Counted from the stretch's first letter, positions 43,944 through 54,159 are shown. The stretch is 64,000 nt of DNA from Rhizobium sp. RCAM05350 (GCA_024426085.1 CP087974.1:2542001-2606000), one strand, 5' to 3'. Notes: generated from the letters alone by a model not told the origin. Numbers and translations are program-made.

Positions 43944-43975
43944 AAAAACCCGGAGCTTTACGGCTCCGGGTTTTT
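43944..43975 (-). terminator. Terminator of dnaK
   Basis: AAAAACCCGGAGC and GGCTCCGGGTTTTT form a strong stem of about 12 bp with a TTTAC loop, 21 bp after the dnaK stop codon. It suggests that much of the transcription ends before dnaJ. Confidence 0.8.
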
Positions 43976-43995
43976 AATGAGTATTCGAAGAGGAC

Positions 43996-45918
43996 TTATG
44001 CGGACTTCTTGCGGTCGTCCTCGTCCTTGACTTCTTCATAGTCGGCATCGACGATGTCGCTGTCGTGGGCTGCATCGGCCTGCGCATCGGCATTGGCCGC
44101 ATCAGTCTGCTGCGATTCGTACATCGCCTGACCCAGCTTCATCGAGGCTTCGAGGAGCGTCTGGGTCTTGGTCTTGATGTCTTCAGCATCCGGCTCGGAG
44201 GCTTCGACGGCCGTCTTCAGTGCAGCGATCGCATCGGAAATCGCGGTACGCTCGGCTTCCGTGACCTTGTCGCCGAATTCCTTCAGCGACTTTTCCGACG
44301 AATGAATCAGGCTTTCGGCCTGGTTCTTCGCTTCAACGCCCTCACGGCGCTTCTTGTCGCTCTCGGCATTGGCCTCGGCATCCTTGACCATCTTCTCGAT
44401 ATCCGCGTCGGACAGACCGCCCGATGCCTGGATCCGGATCTGATGTTCCTTGCCGGTGCCCTTGTCCTTGGCCGAAACCTGCACGATGCCGTTGGCGTCG
44501 ATATCGAAGGTGACTTCGATCTGCGGAACGCCACGCGGTGCCGGCGGAATGCCGACCAGGTCGAACTGACCAAGCAGCTTGTTGTCCTGGGCCATTTCGC
44601 GCTCGCCCTGCGAAACACGGATGGTCACGGCATTCTGGCTGTCTTCGGCCGTCGAGAAGGTCTGCGACTTCTTCGTCGGGATCGTCGTGTTGCGCTCGAT
44701 CAGGCGAGTGAAGACGCCACCGAGCGTTTCGATGCCAAGCGACAGCGGGGTCACGTCGAGGAGCAGAACGTCCTTGACGTCGCCCTGCAGAACGCCGGCC
44801 TGGATGGCGGCGCCCATGGCGACCACTTCATCCGGATTGACGCCCTTGTGCGGCTCCTTGCCGAACAGCTGCTTGACGACTTCCTGCACCTTCGGCATGC
44901 GGCTCATGCCGCCGACCAGAACGACTTCGTCGATCTCGGCTGCAGTGACCCCGGCATCCTTGAGGGCTGCCTTGCACGGTGCAACGGTACGCTGAACCAA
45001 CTCGTCGACCAGGCTTTCGAACTTGGCGCGCGACAGCTTCATGGTCAGGTGCTTCGGACCGGTGGCATCCGCCGTGATGAACGGCAGGTTGATTTCGGTC
45101 TGCTGTGACGAGGACAGTTCGATCTTGGCCTTTTCAGCAGCTTCCTTGAGGCGCTGCAGAGCAAGCTTATCGTTCTTCAGGTCGATGCCCTGGTCCTTCT
45201 TGAACTCAGCTGCGAGGTATTCGACCAGACGCATGTCGAAGTCTTCACCGCCGAGGAAGGTGTCGCCGTTGGTCGACTTCACTTCGAAGACGCCATCGCC
45301 GATTTCGAGAACCGAGATATCGAACGTGCCGCCACCCAAGTCGTAAACGGCGATGGTCTTGCCGTCCTTCTTGTCGAGGCCGTATGCAAGTGCCGCAGCG
45401 GTCGGCTCGTTGATGATCCGCAGGACTTCAAGACCAGCAATGCGGCCGGCATCCTTGGTTGCCTGGCGCTGCGCGTCGTTGAAGTAGGCCGGAACGGTGA
45501 TGACGGCCTGCGTGACCTTCTCACCGAGATAGGATTCTGCGGTTTCCTTCATCTTCTGAAGGATCATGGCGGAAATCTGCGACGGGGAATAACCCTTGCC
45601 CTGCGCTTCGACCCATGCGTCGCCATTGTCGCCCTTGACAATGTTGTAAGGAACGAGGGCCTTGTCCTTTTCGACGAGCTTGTCGTCGTAACGGCGGCCG
45701 ATCAGGCGCTTGACGGCAAACAGCGTGTTTTCTGGGTTGGTGACGGCTTGACGCTTGGCCGGCTGGCCGGTCAGACGCTCGCCATCGTCGTTGAATGCAA
45801 CGATCGACGGGGTCGTGCGTGCACCTTCAGCATTCTCAATGACCTTCGCGTCCTTGCCGTCCATGACGGAGACGCAGGAGTTGGTCGTTCCCAAGTCGAT
45901 ACCGATTACTTTAGCCAT
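43996..45918 (-). CDS. dnaK: Molecular chaperone DnaK (Hsp70)
   Basis: 640 residues, intact. [21 protein letters not shown] begins the ATPase domain; [17 protein letters not shown] is a hallmark, [22 protein letters not shown] and [17 protein letters not shown] follow, with [19 protein letters not shown] starting the substrate-binding domain and the lid ending [17 protein letters not shown]. It refolds and protects proteins with DnaJ and GrpE. An RpoH-type promoter lies upstream. Long and highly conserved, it shows no indel at all, a useful contrast to its neighbours. Confidence 0.98.
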   Translation of the reverse strand: MAKVIGIDLGTTNSCVSVMDGKDAKVIENAEGARTTPSIVAFNDDGERLTGQPAKRQAVTNPENTLFAVKRLIGRRYDDKLVEKDKALVPYNIVKGDNGDAWVEAQGKGYSPSQISAMILQKMKETAESYLGEKVTQAVITVPAYFNDAQRQATKDAGRIAGLEVLRIINEPTAAALAYGLDKKDGKTIAVYDLGGGTFDISVLEIGDGVFEVKSTNGDTFLGGEDFDMRLVEYLAAEFKKDQGIDLKNDKLALQRLKEAAEKAKIELSSSQQTEINLPFITADATGPKHLTMKLSRAKFESLVDELVQRTVAPCKAALKDAGVTAAEIDEVVLVGGMSRMPKVQEVVKQLFGKEPHKGVNPDEVVAMGAAIQAGVLQGDVKDVLLLDVTPLSLGIETLGGVFTRLIERNTTIPTKKSQTFSTAEDSQNAVTIRVSQGEREMAQDNKLLGQFDLVGIPPAPRGVPQIEVTFDIDANGIVQVSAKDKGTGKEHQIRIQASGGLSDADIEKMVKDAEANAESDKKRREGVEAKNQAESLIHSSEKSLKEFGDKVTEAERTAISDAIAALKTAVEASEPDAEDIKTKTQTLLEASMKLGQAMYESQQTDAANADAQADAAHDSDIVDADYEEVKDEDDRKKSA

Positions 45919-46030
45919 GTCGTTCTCTCCTTGCAGCGGACTGTCAGAACCCGGTCAGGCATTCATGCGACAGCCCCTAACGGGATGGTCTGTGGAATAT
46001 TCGCGGCGAATAGCCACGGTGATGGGGCGT

Positions 46031-46060
46031 ATATAAGGAGCAGTGTTTCGGACTGCAAGG
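46031..46060 (-). promoter_or_regulatory. RpoH (sigma-32)-type heat-shock promoter of dnaK
   Basis: On the minus strand, CCTTGC (its core CTTG is 46059-46056) and CCTTATAT (46038-46031) are separated by exactly 17 bp between CTTG and CCTTATAT. This fits the alphaproteobacterial heat-shock promoter CTTG-N17-CyTAT. It lies about 110 bp upstream of the dnaK start. Confidence 0.75.
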
Positions 46061-46236
46061 CATCTTGAACGGCGAAAACGCGCAAAACAAAGCGCCGCGG
46101 GGCAAACAGAGCGAAAGCTCAACCTGCCTCGAACGGCGGCATTTCACGTTCATACCTGATTTCTAGAGCCCGCGCACGTCAACCCCGCAACGCTTCTTTC
46201 CTGTATGATGGAAAGTAGGAACGAAAGAGGGGATGG

Positions 46237-48482
46237 TCAACCGCCGGTCAGGAGATCAAACAGCGTGGTTCGCCGCGTCGCGCCCGTGGTTTCTCCTACG
46301 TTAGCCGGCGGCGTCAGTTCGGAATTTGCCGCCTGCGCCGGCTGATCGAAATCTTGCGTGCCGGCCGCCTGACCATTGGCGACAGGTGCCTGCGGAAATT
46401 CGTCCGCCGCCCCATTGCCGAACGTGCCGGAAATAACATCGCCAACGCTCTCCGGCGCTGCCTGATTGTCGTCAAATGTCGGCTGGATACCGGTCGTTCC
46501 AAAAATCGGCGATGGCGACAGGCCCTCGTGGGCAGCCGTCATGTAATCGTGCCAGGCCTTGGCCGGAAGACCGCCGCCGGTGACCTTCTTCATCGACTTG
46601 CCGTCATCGTTGCCGAACCAGATCCCGGTCGTCAGATTGCTCGTGAAGCCGACGAACAAAGCATCGTGGAAGGATTGCGTCGTACCGGATTTGCCGGCCG
46701 CCTGCCAGCCCTTCAGTCGGGCGGCCTTGCCGGTACCATGATCGATCACCCCAACCATCATCTGGTTCATCTCGCTGACAACAGCCGGATCGAGTACACG
46801 CGGTGGATTGTCATAGGTGTTTTCATAGAGAACGGTGCCATCGGCCGTCGAAATCCGCCGGATCACATGCGGCGTGGCCTTGAAGCCGCCGTTCATGAAC
46901 GGGGCATAGGCTGACGTCAGTTCGACAAGGCTGACCTCCGAGGTTCCCAGCGCGATCGAGGCATTGGACTGCATTTCGGATTCTGATACCGAGCCGGTGT
47001 GCGAGCTTGATGACATTCTGCGGCCCCACCTCCATCACCAGCTGGGCGGCGATGGTGTTGAGCGAATTGGCAAGCGCATTGGCCAGCGACACCTCGCCAC
47101 GATATTTCTGGTCGTAGTTCTCCGGTGTCCAATTGCCGATCCTGACCGGTGCATCATTACGGATCGACATCGGCGTGCGGCCGATTTCCATCGCCGCGGC
47201 ATAGACGAAGGGCTTGAACGCCGAACCCGGCTGGCGCCTTGCTTTGACGGCGCGGTCGAACTGGCTGTCGGCATAGTCACGCCCGCCAACCAGGGCGCGG
47301 ATGGCGCCGGTGCCGTCGATCGAGACCAGCGCTGCCTGGGAGACATCCAGCTTCTGCCCGGATGCGTCGAGGCTTTCAGCCAGCGTTTCCTCGGCCTTCT
47401 TTTCCAGATCGAGATCGAGCGTCGTGTCAACGATCAAATCCTGGCTGATCTCTCCGACCATGCCCGGAAGCTGATCCATGACCATGTCGGCAACATAATA
47501 TTGCGCACCGGACCAGAAGCTCTTCGCCTTGGTCGGTGTCTGTGACATCGCGGTCTTGATCTCGCTGTCGGTAATGAAGCCTTCCTCACGCATGGCGCCG
47601 AGCACGACCTGGGCTCGCTCTTCCGCAGCTTTCGGATCGCGCGCCGGCGACAGGCGCGACGGCGCCTTCAGAAGCCCTGCAAGCAGCGCCGCCTCGCCCA
47701 GATTCACATCCCGGGCGGATTTGTTGAAATAACGCCGCGAGGCCGCTTCGACGCCATAGGCATTGGAGCCGAAGAAAACCCGGTTCAAGTACATCGCGAG
47801 GATTTGGTCCTTGGTGTATTTCTGCTCCAGCCAGACGGAGAGCAGCACTTCCTGCACCTTGCGCTCGAGCGTGCGCTCCGGGGAGAGGAACAGGTTCTTG
47901 GCCAACTGCTGGGTTATTGTCGAGCCACCCTGCACCATGCGCCCGGTGGTAATGTTGGTGAGCATTGCCCGCGCCAGACCGAGCGGATCGACGCCGAAAT
48001 GCGAATAGAAGCGCCGGTCCTCGATGGCAATGACCGCCTGGGGAATGTAGGGCGACATGTTTTCGAGCGAGAGCGCCTCGCCGCCGGTCGCGCCACGATT
48101 GGCGATGATATCACCACTGACGGCGAGGATCTTGACGTTCGGCGGCCGGTCAGGAATTGCCCAGGTGGTGGCGCTTGGCATACGCGATCCGTAGTAGAGC
48201 ACCAGTCCGCCGACGCCGATGGCGCCCCAAATGCCGAGAACGACGCACCAGTAGACCATCGACCGGATCAAGCCCGTCAGGCCTCTCCCCACCACGCGAA
48301 CCGCCGCGCCCGCGGGTTTTTCGCGCGCTGGACTTCTTCGCCGCAGACTTCGAACTGCCGGATTTCCTACCCCCGCCGCTGACGCGTTCGCCGGCATTCA
48401 TGCGCAGATCGCCGTCATCACGACTGCGTCCACCCTCGAAAGAAGGTTCTATCCTCTGCCCTGATGTCCGATTTCCTGCCAT
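46237..48482 (-). CDS. Class A penicillin-binding protein, PBP1a/1c-like (two frameshifts)
   Basis: A bifunctional peptidoglycan synthase. Basic cytoplasmic tail (MAGNRTSGQRIEPSFEGG, RKSGSSKSAAKKSSARK), one membrane span (MVYWCVVLGIWGAIGVGGLVLYY), GT51 transglycosylase (EDRRFYSHFGVDPLGLARA, QGGSTITQQLAKNLFLSPERT, RVFFGSNAYGVEAASRRYF), then transpeptidase with SxxK in PGSAFKPF, SxN in ANSLNTIA and KSG in AGKSGTTQ. Extra bases near 48287 (G-run) and 46984 (a T inside a CpG on the plus strand; LGIESEMQSNASIALG restored). The repaired length is 747 residues. I chose ATG 48482 because RIEPSF tails are typical of the family. Confidence 0.9.
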
Positions 48483-48892
48483 GTCGGGGTGGGTCTGCTC
48501 CAGCTGGGCGTTTTGGGGAACGCAGACGGCACATAGGCCGCAACGCACGATTTCACACCGTGCGATGAAGTGTAAATGCGGCGATTTAAGGGGGGCGTTA
48601 AACTCAGACTTTTGAGTGCCGCCAGATCATGGACGCGATGATGCACTTGCGGAACGCGGTAATAATGGCCATGTAATGCTCCAGCACCGTCTGCGGTATC
48701 TGAAGCAGTTACATCGCTTCAGCGCGGCCACCTCAAATCCGCTCGCCAGATTTTTGGAACATGCGACAAGCGTGTCCTTAATTCTCTGATCCAGCCCGTT
48801 ACTATTCAGCTAAACCATCCCAACCGCGGGAAGGCCACTTTATGGCGGTCAGCGTTCCAGCGGCCTCAACCAACGATCCAAGGAGACCATCA
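48483..48892. other. Gene-free region upstream of the PBP gene and the small stress genes
   Basis: No coding region is supported. A GGAAC at 48756-48760 looks like the -35 of an EcfG promoter, but no CGTT follows at the right distance. Some short hairpins occur; otherwise I see nothing. Confidence 0.4.
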
Positions 48893-49039
48893 ATGCCGAC
48901 CATATCGGACAAACCCTACGAACCGATCTCTTTCGCAAAGAAACATCGGATATCCGTTGAAGATGCGCGCAATATCCTCGACCAAGCGGGCGGCGACAAA
49001 AAGGCTGCCGACAAGCATGCGAGGCGTGTGAGCGTTTAA
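48893..49039 (+). CDS. Small DUF3606-like protein
   Basis: 48 residues. AAGGAGACC lies 6 bases before ATG 48893. The sequence SDKPYEPISFAKKHRISVEDARNILDQAGGDKKAADKHARR resembles the short helical DUF3606 proteins of Rhizobiales (F-KKH-IS-E-A--I), many of which belong to stress-response regulons. Their function is unknown. A longer start at 48842 has no good ribosome-binding site. Confidence 0.6.
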   Translation: MPTISDKPYEPISFAKKHRISVEDARNILDQAGGDKKAADKHARRVSV

Positions 49040-49101
49040 ACCTCGAAGCACTGCGCGGCACCAGCTGAATTGACGTGCCGCACAACAGCTTTTCCATCTT
49101 G

Positions 49102-49127
49102 GGAACCATTCCGCCGGGCAACTCGTT
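49102..49127 (+). promoter_or_regulatory. EcfG-type general stress promoter
   Basis: GGAAC at 49102-49106 and CGTT at 49124-49127 with exactly 17 bp between, the general-stress sigma factor EcfG (PhyR-NepR pathway) consensus in alphaproteobacteria. The ATG of the DUF883-like gene is at 49152, with AGGAG between, so the leader would be about 20 nt. Confidence 0.65.
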
Positions 49128-49151
49128 TGTCTATCGACAACAGGAGAACCA

Positions 49152-49481
49152 ATGATGGCAGAAACAACCAACCGTGACATTGAAGCATTGCAGGGCCGAA
49201 GTGGCACGCCTTACAAAATCGTCAGCGCTCAGAGCGCCCAGGCCTATAGCGATGTTCGCGACCGGGCATCCAATGTCCTCGATGCCGCAGCACCTGTGGC
49301 GAGAAAAGCGGCAAGCGTCGCCCGCACGGAGGGGAGCGCCATTGCGCAGACTGCCCGTGAACATCCCGCTGCAGCCGGGAGTGCGTTGACCGTTGCGCTG
49401 CTGATCGGCGGAGCGATCGGCTTTCTGCTGGGTGCGGCGTCCCGGCAGGAACCGGAACCGCCGCGTCGCCGATATTGGTAG
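49152..49481 (+). CDS. DUF883/ElaB-like small membrane-anchored protein
   Basis: 109 residues, intact. The N-terminal helix-forming half (SAQSAQAYSDVRDRASNVLDAAAPVARKAASVARTEGSA) is followed by one C-terminal membrane span with a glycine zipper, ALTVALLIGGAIGFLLGAASR, and a basic tail EPPRRRYW. This is the architecture of DUF883/YqjD-ElaB proteins, thought to tether ribosomes or act in stationary phase. CAGGAG precedes the ATG, and an EcfG-type promoter lies 25-50 bp upstream. Confidence 0.75.
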   Translation: MMAETTNRDIEALQGRSGTPYKIVSAQSAQAYSDVRDRASNVLDAAAPVARKAASVARTEGSAIAQTAREHPAAAGSALTVALLIGGAIGFLLGAASRQEPEPPRRRYW

Positions 49482-49513
49482 CGCATCGGCTCGCCAATCA
49501 GCACAGACGACTG

Positions 49514-49538
49514 AAAGGCCTCCTTCCCGAGGCCTTTT
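49514..49538 (+). terminator. Terminator after the DUF883-like gene
   Basis: AAAGGCCTC and GAGGCCTTTT with a CTTCCC loop, 33 bp after the stop codon. Confidence 0.8.
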
Positions 49539-49602
49539 CATGTCCCGACATCGAACTTTCTTCCCAAAACCGGGTATGCGAGAATCGAAGCAAGGGATTT
49601 CC

Positions 49603-49944
49603 GTGGGTCAGATCTATCATTTCAATCTGGGGAACGGTGCGCTTCTGTCGGCAGCTGAAAAAGCGTTCGATTCATCCGCGCGTAGGCAGTCAATATTGAA
49701 AAGCATCCGCGAAGTGCCGGACGTGCCGCGCCGCCAACCGGTACTTAAGACGCTTTCCGGGATGTTTGCGACCACTCCCCGCAATCACCCAAATTGGACC
49801 CGTTTCGCATCGCTGTTGTGGGCTGTGAAAAGCGGCCGAGAAACAGAACTCAGTGAATGCGCGCACAGCCACATCGCGCGACTAGTCGCCGTCGCCCTTG
49901 ATAAACAGGACGCCCACGAGGCCAAGGACCACGACGCATTGTAA
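49603..49944 (+). CDS. Hypothetical protein (uncertain)
   Basis: From GTG 49603 (AAGGGA upstream) the frame gives QIYHFNLGNGALLSAAEKAFDSSARRQSILKSIREVPDVPRRQPVLKTL, about 113 residues. The beginning looks protein-like, but I recognise no family and no regulatory context. Starts further up run through the terminator and are rejected. It may be a real small gene or a chance frame. Confidence 0.35.
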   Translation: MGQIYHFNLGNGALLSAAEKAFDSSARRQSILKSIREVPDVPRRQPVLKTLSGMFATTPRNHPNWTRFASLLWAVKSGRETELSECAHSHIARLVAVALDKQDAHEAKDHDAL

Positions 49945-50111
49945 TAGGAACATGGGCCACTCGGTTGACATCACTCACTGTAGCAGATTGCCAAACTTTT
50001 TCCTGCGCCTTTATCGGCAAGCTCGGTGGCGATGCCGCTCGCCGGGCACCGCTGGCATCCTCTCGTTGACCGCGCAAGTCTGAATGCGGTAAATCCCGTT
50101 CTGCAGCCTGT

Positions 50112-50264
50112 TCAATTGGTGTTGGCGCGGGCGATGCGATGGGTTGCGTCGTCCAGCGCATGGCTGGTCTGGACGCCATCCTGCTTCATGCCCCGCACTG
50201 TATTGCCGCATCCGGACAGCACAACCAAGGACACGCAAACTGCGGCAATCATGAATTTCGACAT
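50112..50264 (-). CDS. Entericidin-like small lipoprotein
   Basis: 50 residues, too short to show up in a routine scan for long frames. ATG 50264 follows GAGGGAGGACG. The peptide begins MSKFMIAAVCVSLVVLSGCGN: a lipoprotein signal with lipobox LSGC, acylated Cys around residue 19. The mature part NTVRGMKQDGVQTSHALDD resembles the EcnA/EcnB entericidin family (GCGNTV-G-G-D). Entericidins are small outer-membrane or inner-membrane lipoproteins of a stress-linked toxin/antidote pair in enterics. No partner gene is adjacent here. Confidence 0.75.
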   Translation of the reverse strand: MSKFMIAAVCVSLVVLSGCGNTVRGMKQDGVQTSHALDDATHRIARANTN

Positions 50265-50485
50265 GGTCGTCCTCCCTCTGAGAGCGTTGATAAGGAAGAC
50301 ATGATGCCCGTATCGGATAAATCAACTCAGGCGGAGCCAAAAAATATGCGGTCAAACTGCGAATGTCGCTATAAGGACGCATTAAATTCCGACATCGCAG
50401 CCAGAAGAAAACCGGCGCCATCTCGGGTGACTGCCTTATAAAGCTGAATGAAAACAATGCATCCGCCGAAATAAAAATAATAAAA

Positions 50486-50514
50486 CTTGACTAGAGGCCC
50501 CCTGTAACCTATTT
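50486..50514 (+). promoter_or_regulatory. Sigma-70-type promoter of the cold-shock gene
   Basis: CTTGAC (50486-50491) and CTATTT (50509-50514) with 17 bp spacing, close to the alphaproteobacterial housekeeping consensus. The transcript would start near 50521, leaving an untranslated leader of about 138 nt, as is usual for cspA-type mRNAs. Confidence 0.65.
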
Positions 50515-50605
50515 GAGCTTTGGTCGATATTTGTTAGATGACTTTGGTTTTTGCGACTTGTGCGCAATCGGACGAACTTTCCTTCAGATTCGAACAAAAG
50601 CTTTT

Positions 50606-50621
50606 CCGTAACGTTTTACGG
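50606..50621 (+). promoter_or_regulatory. Hairpin in the cold-shock mRNA leader
   Basis: CCGTAA and TTACGG form a perfect 6-bp stem with a CGTT loop, 38 bases before the start codon of the cold-shock gene. Such leader structures change with temperature in cspA-type genes; here that is inference. Confidence 0.45.
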
Positions 50622-50658
50622 GATGGTTCAACATAATTTGCTAGAGAAAGGGATCGTT

Positions 50659-50868
50659 ATGGCCACTGGCACAGTAAAATGGTTTAATTCCACAAAGGGC
50701 TTCGGCTTCATCCAGCCGGACGACGGCAGCCAGGACGTTTTCGTACACGTTTCTGCTGTTGAGCGCGCTGGTATGCGTGGCCTCAACGACGGCCAGAAGA
50801 TCAGCTTCGAGCTCGTCAAGGACCGCAAGTCCGGCAAGATGTCTGCAGACAACCTGCAGGCTGCTTAA
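50659..50868 (+). CDS. cspA: Cold-shock protein (CspA family)
   Basis: 69 residues, intact. [39 protein letters not shown] contains both RNA-binding motifs (KGFGFI and VFVH) of a single OB-fold cold-shock domain. It acts as an RNA chaperone in the cytoplasm. I start at ATG 50659, where AAAGGGATCG precedes; an upstream in-frame ATG at 50551 lies in the leader. It has a long structured leader and its own terminator, so it is monocistronic. Confidence 0.95.
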   Translation: MATGTVKWFNSTKGFGFIQPDDGSQDVFVHVSAVERAGMRGLNDGQKISFELVKDRKSGKMSADNLQAA

Positions 50869-50958
50869 TACCAAATCTGGCGCGATAATCCGCGCCGGAG
50901 AAATGCGCTTCCGCGGTTGACCACGGATGTACTGGCAGGAGTGTCGAAGCGCGTTGTG

Positions 50959-50985
50959 AAAGGTCGGGTTTTCCCGGCCTTTTTG
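50959..50985 (+). terminator. Terminator after cspA
   Basis: AAAGGTCGGG and CCCGGCCTTTTT pair with one bulge around a TTTT loop, followed by GTTTTT. Confidence 0.75.
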
Positions 50986-51114
50986 TTTTTCTGGACTATG
51001 ATTTTCCGGCACAGAACTACGGTTCTGCGCGGTTTTGTTTGGCTGAAACAGGCCTGCATCTTCAAATCGCCTCATCCGCATTGAAACTCACTGTGTGCAA
51101 CAGGAGTCATGCGC

Positions 51115-51603
51115 ATGAAGCCCGTTCTGATCTCTCTTTTGACAGCTGCAACACTGGCCGGTTCCGCCGCTTACGCCGGAGCCCAGGACCAGGCAGCCTA
51201 TATCGACGACCGCTCCGATGGCGCGGCGCTTGTCCGCTCGCTCTACAACGCCATCAATCGCCACGAATATGCACGCGCCTACAGCTATTTCAGCAAACCC
51301 ATGGACGATTACCGGACATTCGTGAGCGGCTATGCAAAAACCGTTGATGTCCAGGTGATGATTGGCACGGTGACGCAAGAAGGGGCCGCCGGCAGCATCT
51401 ATGCTCCGGTGCCGGTTGCGATCAAGTCGACGGAAAAGGGTGGCAAGGAACAGGTCTTCGCCGGTTGTTACATCACCCGTATCGTCAATGCCGCCATCCA
51501 GGAGCCGCCATTCTCGCCGTTGCACATCGAGAGTGCCGAACTTGAGGAAGTCGCAGGGCCGCTGGAAAGGGCGTTACCGAAAGTGTGCCATTCCCCTTCG
51601 TGA
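51115..51603 (+). CDS. Secreted protein of unknown function
   Basis: 162 residues, intact. Signal peptide MKPVLISLLTAATLAGSAAYAGAQ with cleavage near AYA-GA. The mature part begins DQAAYIDDRSDGAALVRSLYNAINRHEYARAYSYFSKPMDD, reminiscent of small NTF2-like or conserved periplasmic proteins, and has two Cys (GCYITR, KVCHSPS) that could form a disulfide. I chose ATG 51115, eight bases from AGGAG; ATG 51109 is only two from it. No function assigned. Confidence 0.75.
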   Translation: MKPVLISLLTAATLAGSAAYAGAQDQAAYIDDRSDGAALVRSLYNAINRHEYARAYSYFSKPMDDYRTFVSGYAKTVDVQVMIGTVTQEGAAGSIYAPVPVAIKSTEKGGKEQVFAGCYITRIVNAAIQEPPFSPLHIESAELEEVAGPLERALPKVCHSPS

Positions 51604-51617
51604 GCCAAGCAGTGGGA

Positions 51618-52581
51618 TCAGCCACCGTTGTTTTCATCTGCCTCCGCCTTGCGCCCGGCGAGGAACTGGCCGCGCTCGAAAATGACCACGACGGTGAGCG
51701 CAATCAGGAACGGCACGATCAGATAGAACAAACGGAAAATGGCGAGCCCGGCGAGAACGCCGGCCGGGTCCATTTCCGGCAGCGCGGCGATGAACACCAA
51801 CTCCAGCACACCGATCCCACCTGGCGCATGCGACAGCAGCGCGACTGAAAATGAGGCGAGGAAAACGCCGAGGATCACCATATAGCCGGGGTTACCAGCC
51901 TCCGGCAGGGCGAAATAGATGATTGCGGCGGCGGCGATCAGTCTCGACGGGAGCGATCAGCAACTGGCGCAACGCCAGCGAGGGCTTTGGATATTCCAAC
52001 CAAAACCATCGGGTCTTCAAAGGCCGGAACCCGACGAGGCTGCCGACGACATAGAGCGCGATCAGCGCCAGAATGATCAACCCGGTGGAGATGGATGCGC
52101 CAATCGGCAGGAAAGCGGCGAAACGGGCGGAGATTTCGGGTTCGACCAGAAGCACGATGGCCGCCAGCATCAGCGTTCCCAGGAGGAACGTGAAGGAACA
52201 AAAGGCAACGAGAATGCCGGTTTCCCCGGCAGTGAGACCCTTCGACCCATAGGCACGATAGCGCACGACGGCGCCGGAAAAGACAGAGGCGCCCACCGTA
52301 TGGGACAGCGCATACGCTGTGAACGAACAGACGGTGATGAACCAGAGCGAAATCCGGTGGCCGAGATGTTCGAGCGCCAGGTGATCATAGGCCGCAAGCG
52401 CTGCATAGGCAGCAAGTGTCGCGGCTCCGGCCAAGATCCAACTCTTCAGCGATACGGCCTTGAGGCTGTCCATGAAATCGGCGGCCGAGAGGCCGTGAAG
52501 CTCGTGATAAAGGCCATAAAGCGAAAACAGGATCGTGGCGAGCCCGATTACCGGCCAGGCAAGTTTGCGTACCGTTTTCAT
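51618..52581 (-). CDS. MprF-like lysylphosphatidylglycerol synthase transmembrane protein (one frameshift)
   Basis: An integral membrane protein with seven or eight spans, matching the flippase-type TM region of LPG synthases (UPF0104): WPVIGLATILFSLYGLYHEL, YALSHTVGASVFSGAVVRYRAYGSKGLTAGETGILVAF, SHAPGGIGVLELVF. The SHAPGGIGVLE motif is diagnostic. A single extra base inside a CpG at 51940 breaks the frame (VETIAAAAIIYFALPEAG). The repaired length is about 320 residues. No aminoacyl-transferase domain is attached, so it is likely a lipid flippase or regulator and not a full MprF. Confidence 0.85.
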
Positions 52582-52686
52582 AAGGTAATTATTCTTGAAA
52601 TCTGTAGCTGGCAAAATGTCATCTGGACGATGAGAACACCCCCGACCGGCCCGGTCAAGGGTGCTAACCGTTAACAGCCATCATGC

Positions 52687-54075
52687 TCAGGCGGCGAGCG
52701 CGTCGAGAATCCGGATCCAGGAGCGAATGCCCTTGTGGAAGGACTGCAGCTCGTATTTCTCGTTCGGCGAATGAATCCGGTCGTCCGATAGGCCAAAGCC
52801 GACCAGAAGCGATTCCATGCCGAGCATCTTCTGGAAATCGCCGACGATCGGGATCGATCCCCCCATGCCGATCAGAACGGCAGGCTTCGGCCATTCATCG
52901 GAAAGGGCCGTTTTCGCTGTGTTCAGCAACGCGGAATCATAGGGCAGCTGGATTGCCGGCGAACCGCCATGCTTGTGGAATTCGACCGAGCAATCGGCCG
53001 GGATTTTCGAGGTGACATAGGCGCGGAACGCTGCCCGGATCTTTTCGGGGTTTTGGGCGCCGACGAGACGGAACGAAACCTTGGCGGACGCCTGCGCGGC
53101 GATCACGGTCTTGAAGCCTTCGCCGGTATAGCCACCCCAGATGCCGTTGACCTCAGCGGTCGGGCGAGCCCAGGTCAGCTCCATGACAGAACGGCCCTTT
53201 TCGCCCGACGGGATCGAAAGGCCGATCTCGCCGAGGAACTTTTCCGTGGTCATGCCGAGTGTTTCCCAGGCAGCCTTGATCTGCGTCGGAGTTTCCTCAA
53301 CGCCCTCGTAGAAACCGTCGAGCGTGACACGGCCGGTCTCGTCGTGCAGTCCGGCGAGGATCTGCGTCAGGATATGGATCGGATTGGCGGCAGCACCACC
53401 GAAATAACCGGAATGCAGGTCCCGGTCAGCCGCGGTAATGACGATCTCTTCGCCGACGAGACCGCGCAGGCCAGCCTGAAATCGCCGGTGTATCTCGGTC
53501 CCACATGTTGGTGTCGCAGACCAGCGCGTAATCTGCCTTCAGCTCTTCGGCATTGGCCTCCAGGAATGGCTTCAGGGACGGCGAACCGGATTCTTCCTCG
53601 CCTTCAAACAGGATGGTGACTTCGCAGGGCAGCGCCGTTGATTTCCTTGAAGGCGCGGCAGGCCTCGACGAAGGTCAGGAGTTGGCCCTTGTCGTCAGCC
53701 GTTCCACGCCCCTGTAATGACCTTGCGGCCGCCGTCTAGCTCCTTGATCGATGGTTCGAAAGGGGCAGTGTCCCAGAGATTGAGCGGATCGACCGGCTGG
53801 ACATCATAATGGCCGTAGAACAGCACATGCGGCGCACCGGCCCTGCCGGCCGCGTGGTGGGCGACGACCATCGGATGGCCGGGCGTGTCGCGCACCGAGG
53901 CTTCGAAACCCAGGCCCGTCAGCTCGGCGACCAGCCATTCCGCCGCCTTGCGGCATTCTGCCTTAAAGGCGGGATCGGTGGATATCGACTGGATACGCAC
54001 CAGATCGAAAAGCCGGTCGAGGCTCTTGGGGAGATTGTCGTCCGCGCGGGTGAGAATGCTGGCCGTGTCTGTCAT
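52687..54075 (-). CDS. M20/M25/M40 family dipeptidase (three frameshifts)
   Basis: A di-zinc peptidase. Start [47 protein letters not shown] contains the first zinc His and Asp, [10 protein letters not shown] the bridging Asp, [12 protein letters not shown] the catalytic and zinc Glu, and [13 protein letters not shown] a C-terminal loop. The frame breaks near 53708 (extra G), near 53635 (GC repeat) and at 53477 (a T inside a CpG on the plus strand, [13 protein letters not shown] restored). Undone, it is 461 residues. It probably cleaves dipeptides or related amides in the cytoplasm. Confidence 0.9.
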
Positions 54076-54159
54076 GATCGAATCCTTGTTGTCGCGGCGG
54101 AAACTAGACAAAGATCGCGGCGGCTTTAAGCAAAATATTTTGATTGATGGCCCAAAGCC

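Noticed and set aside
48756..48780. Second EcfG promoter (GGAAC) ahead of the DUF3606-like gene
   Set aside because: No CGTT at 16-17 bp; only the -35 half matches.
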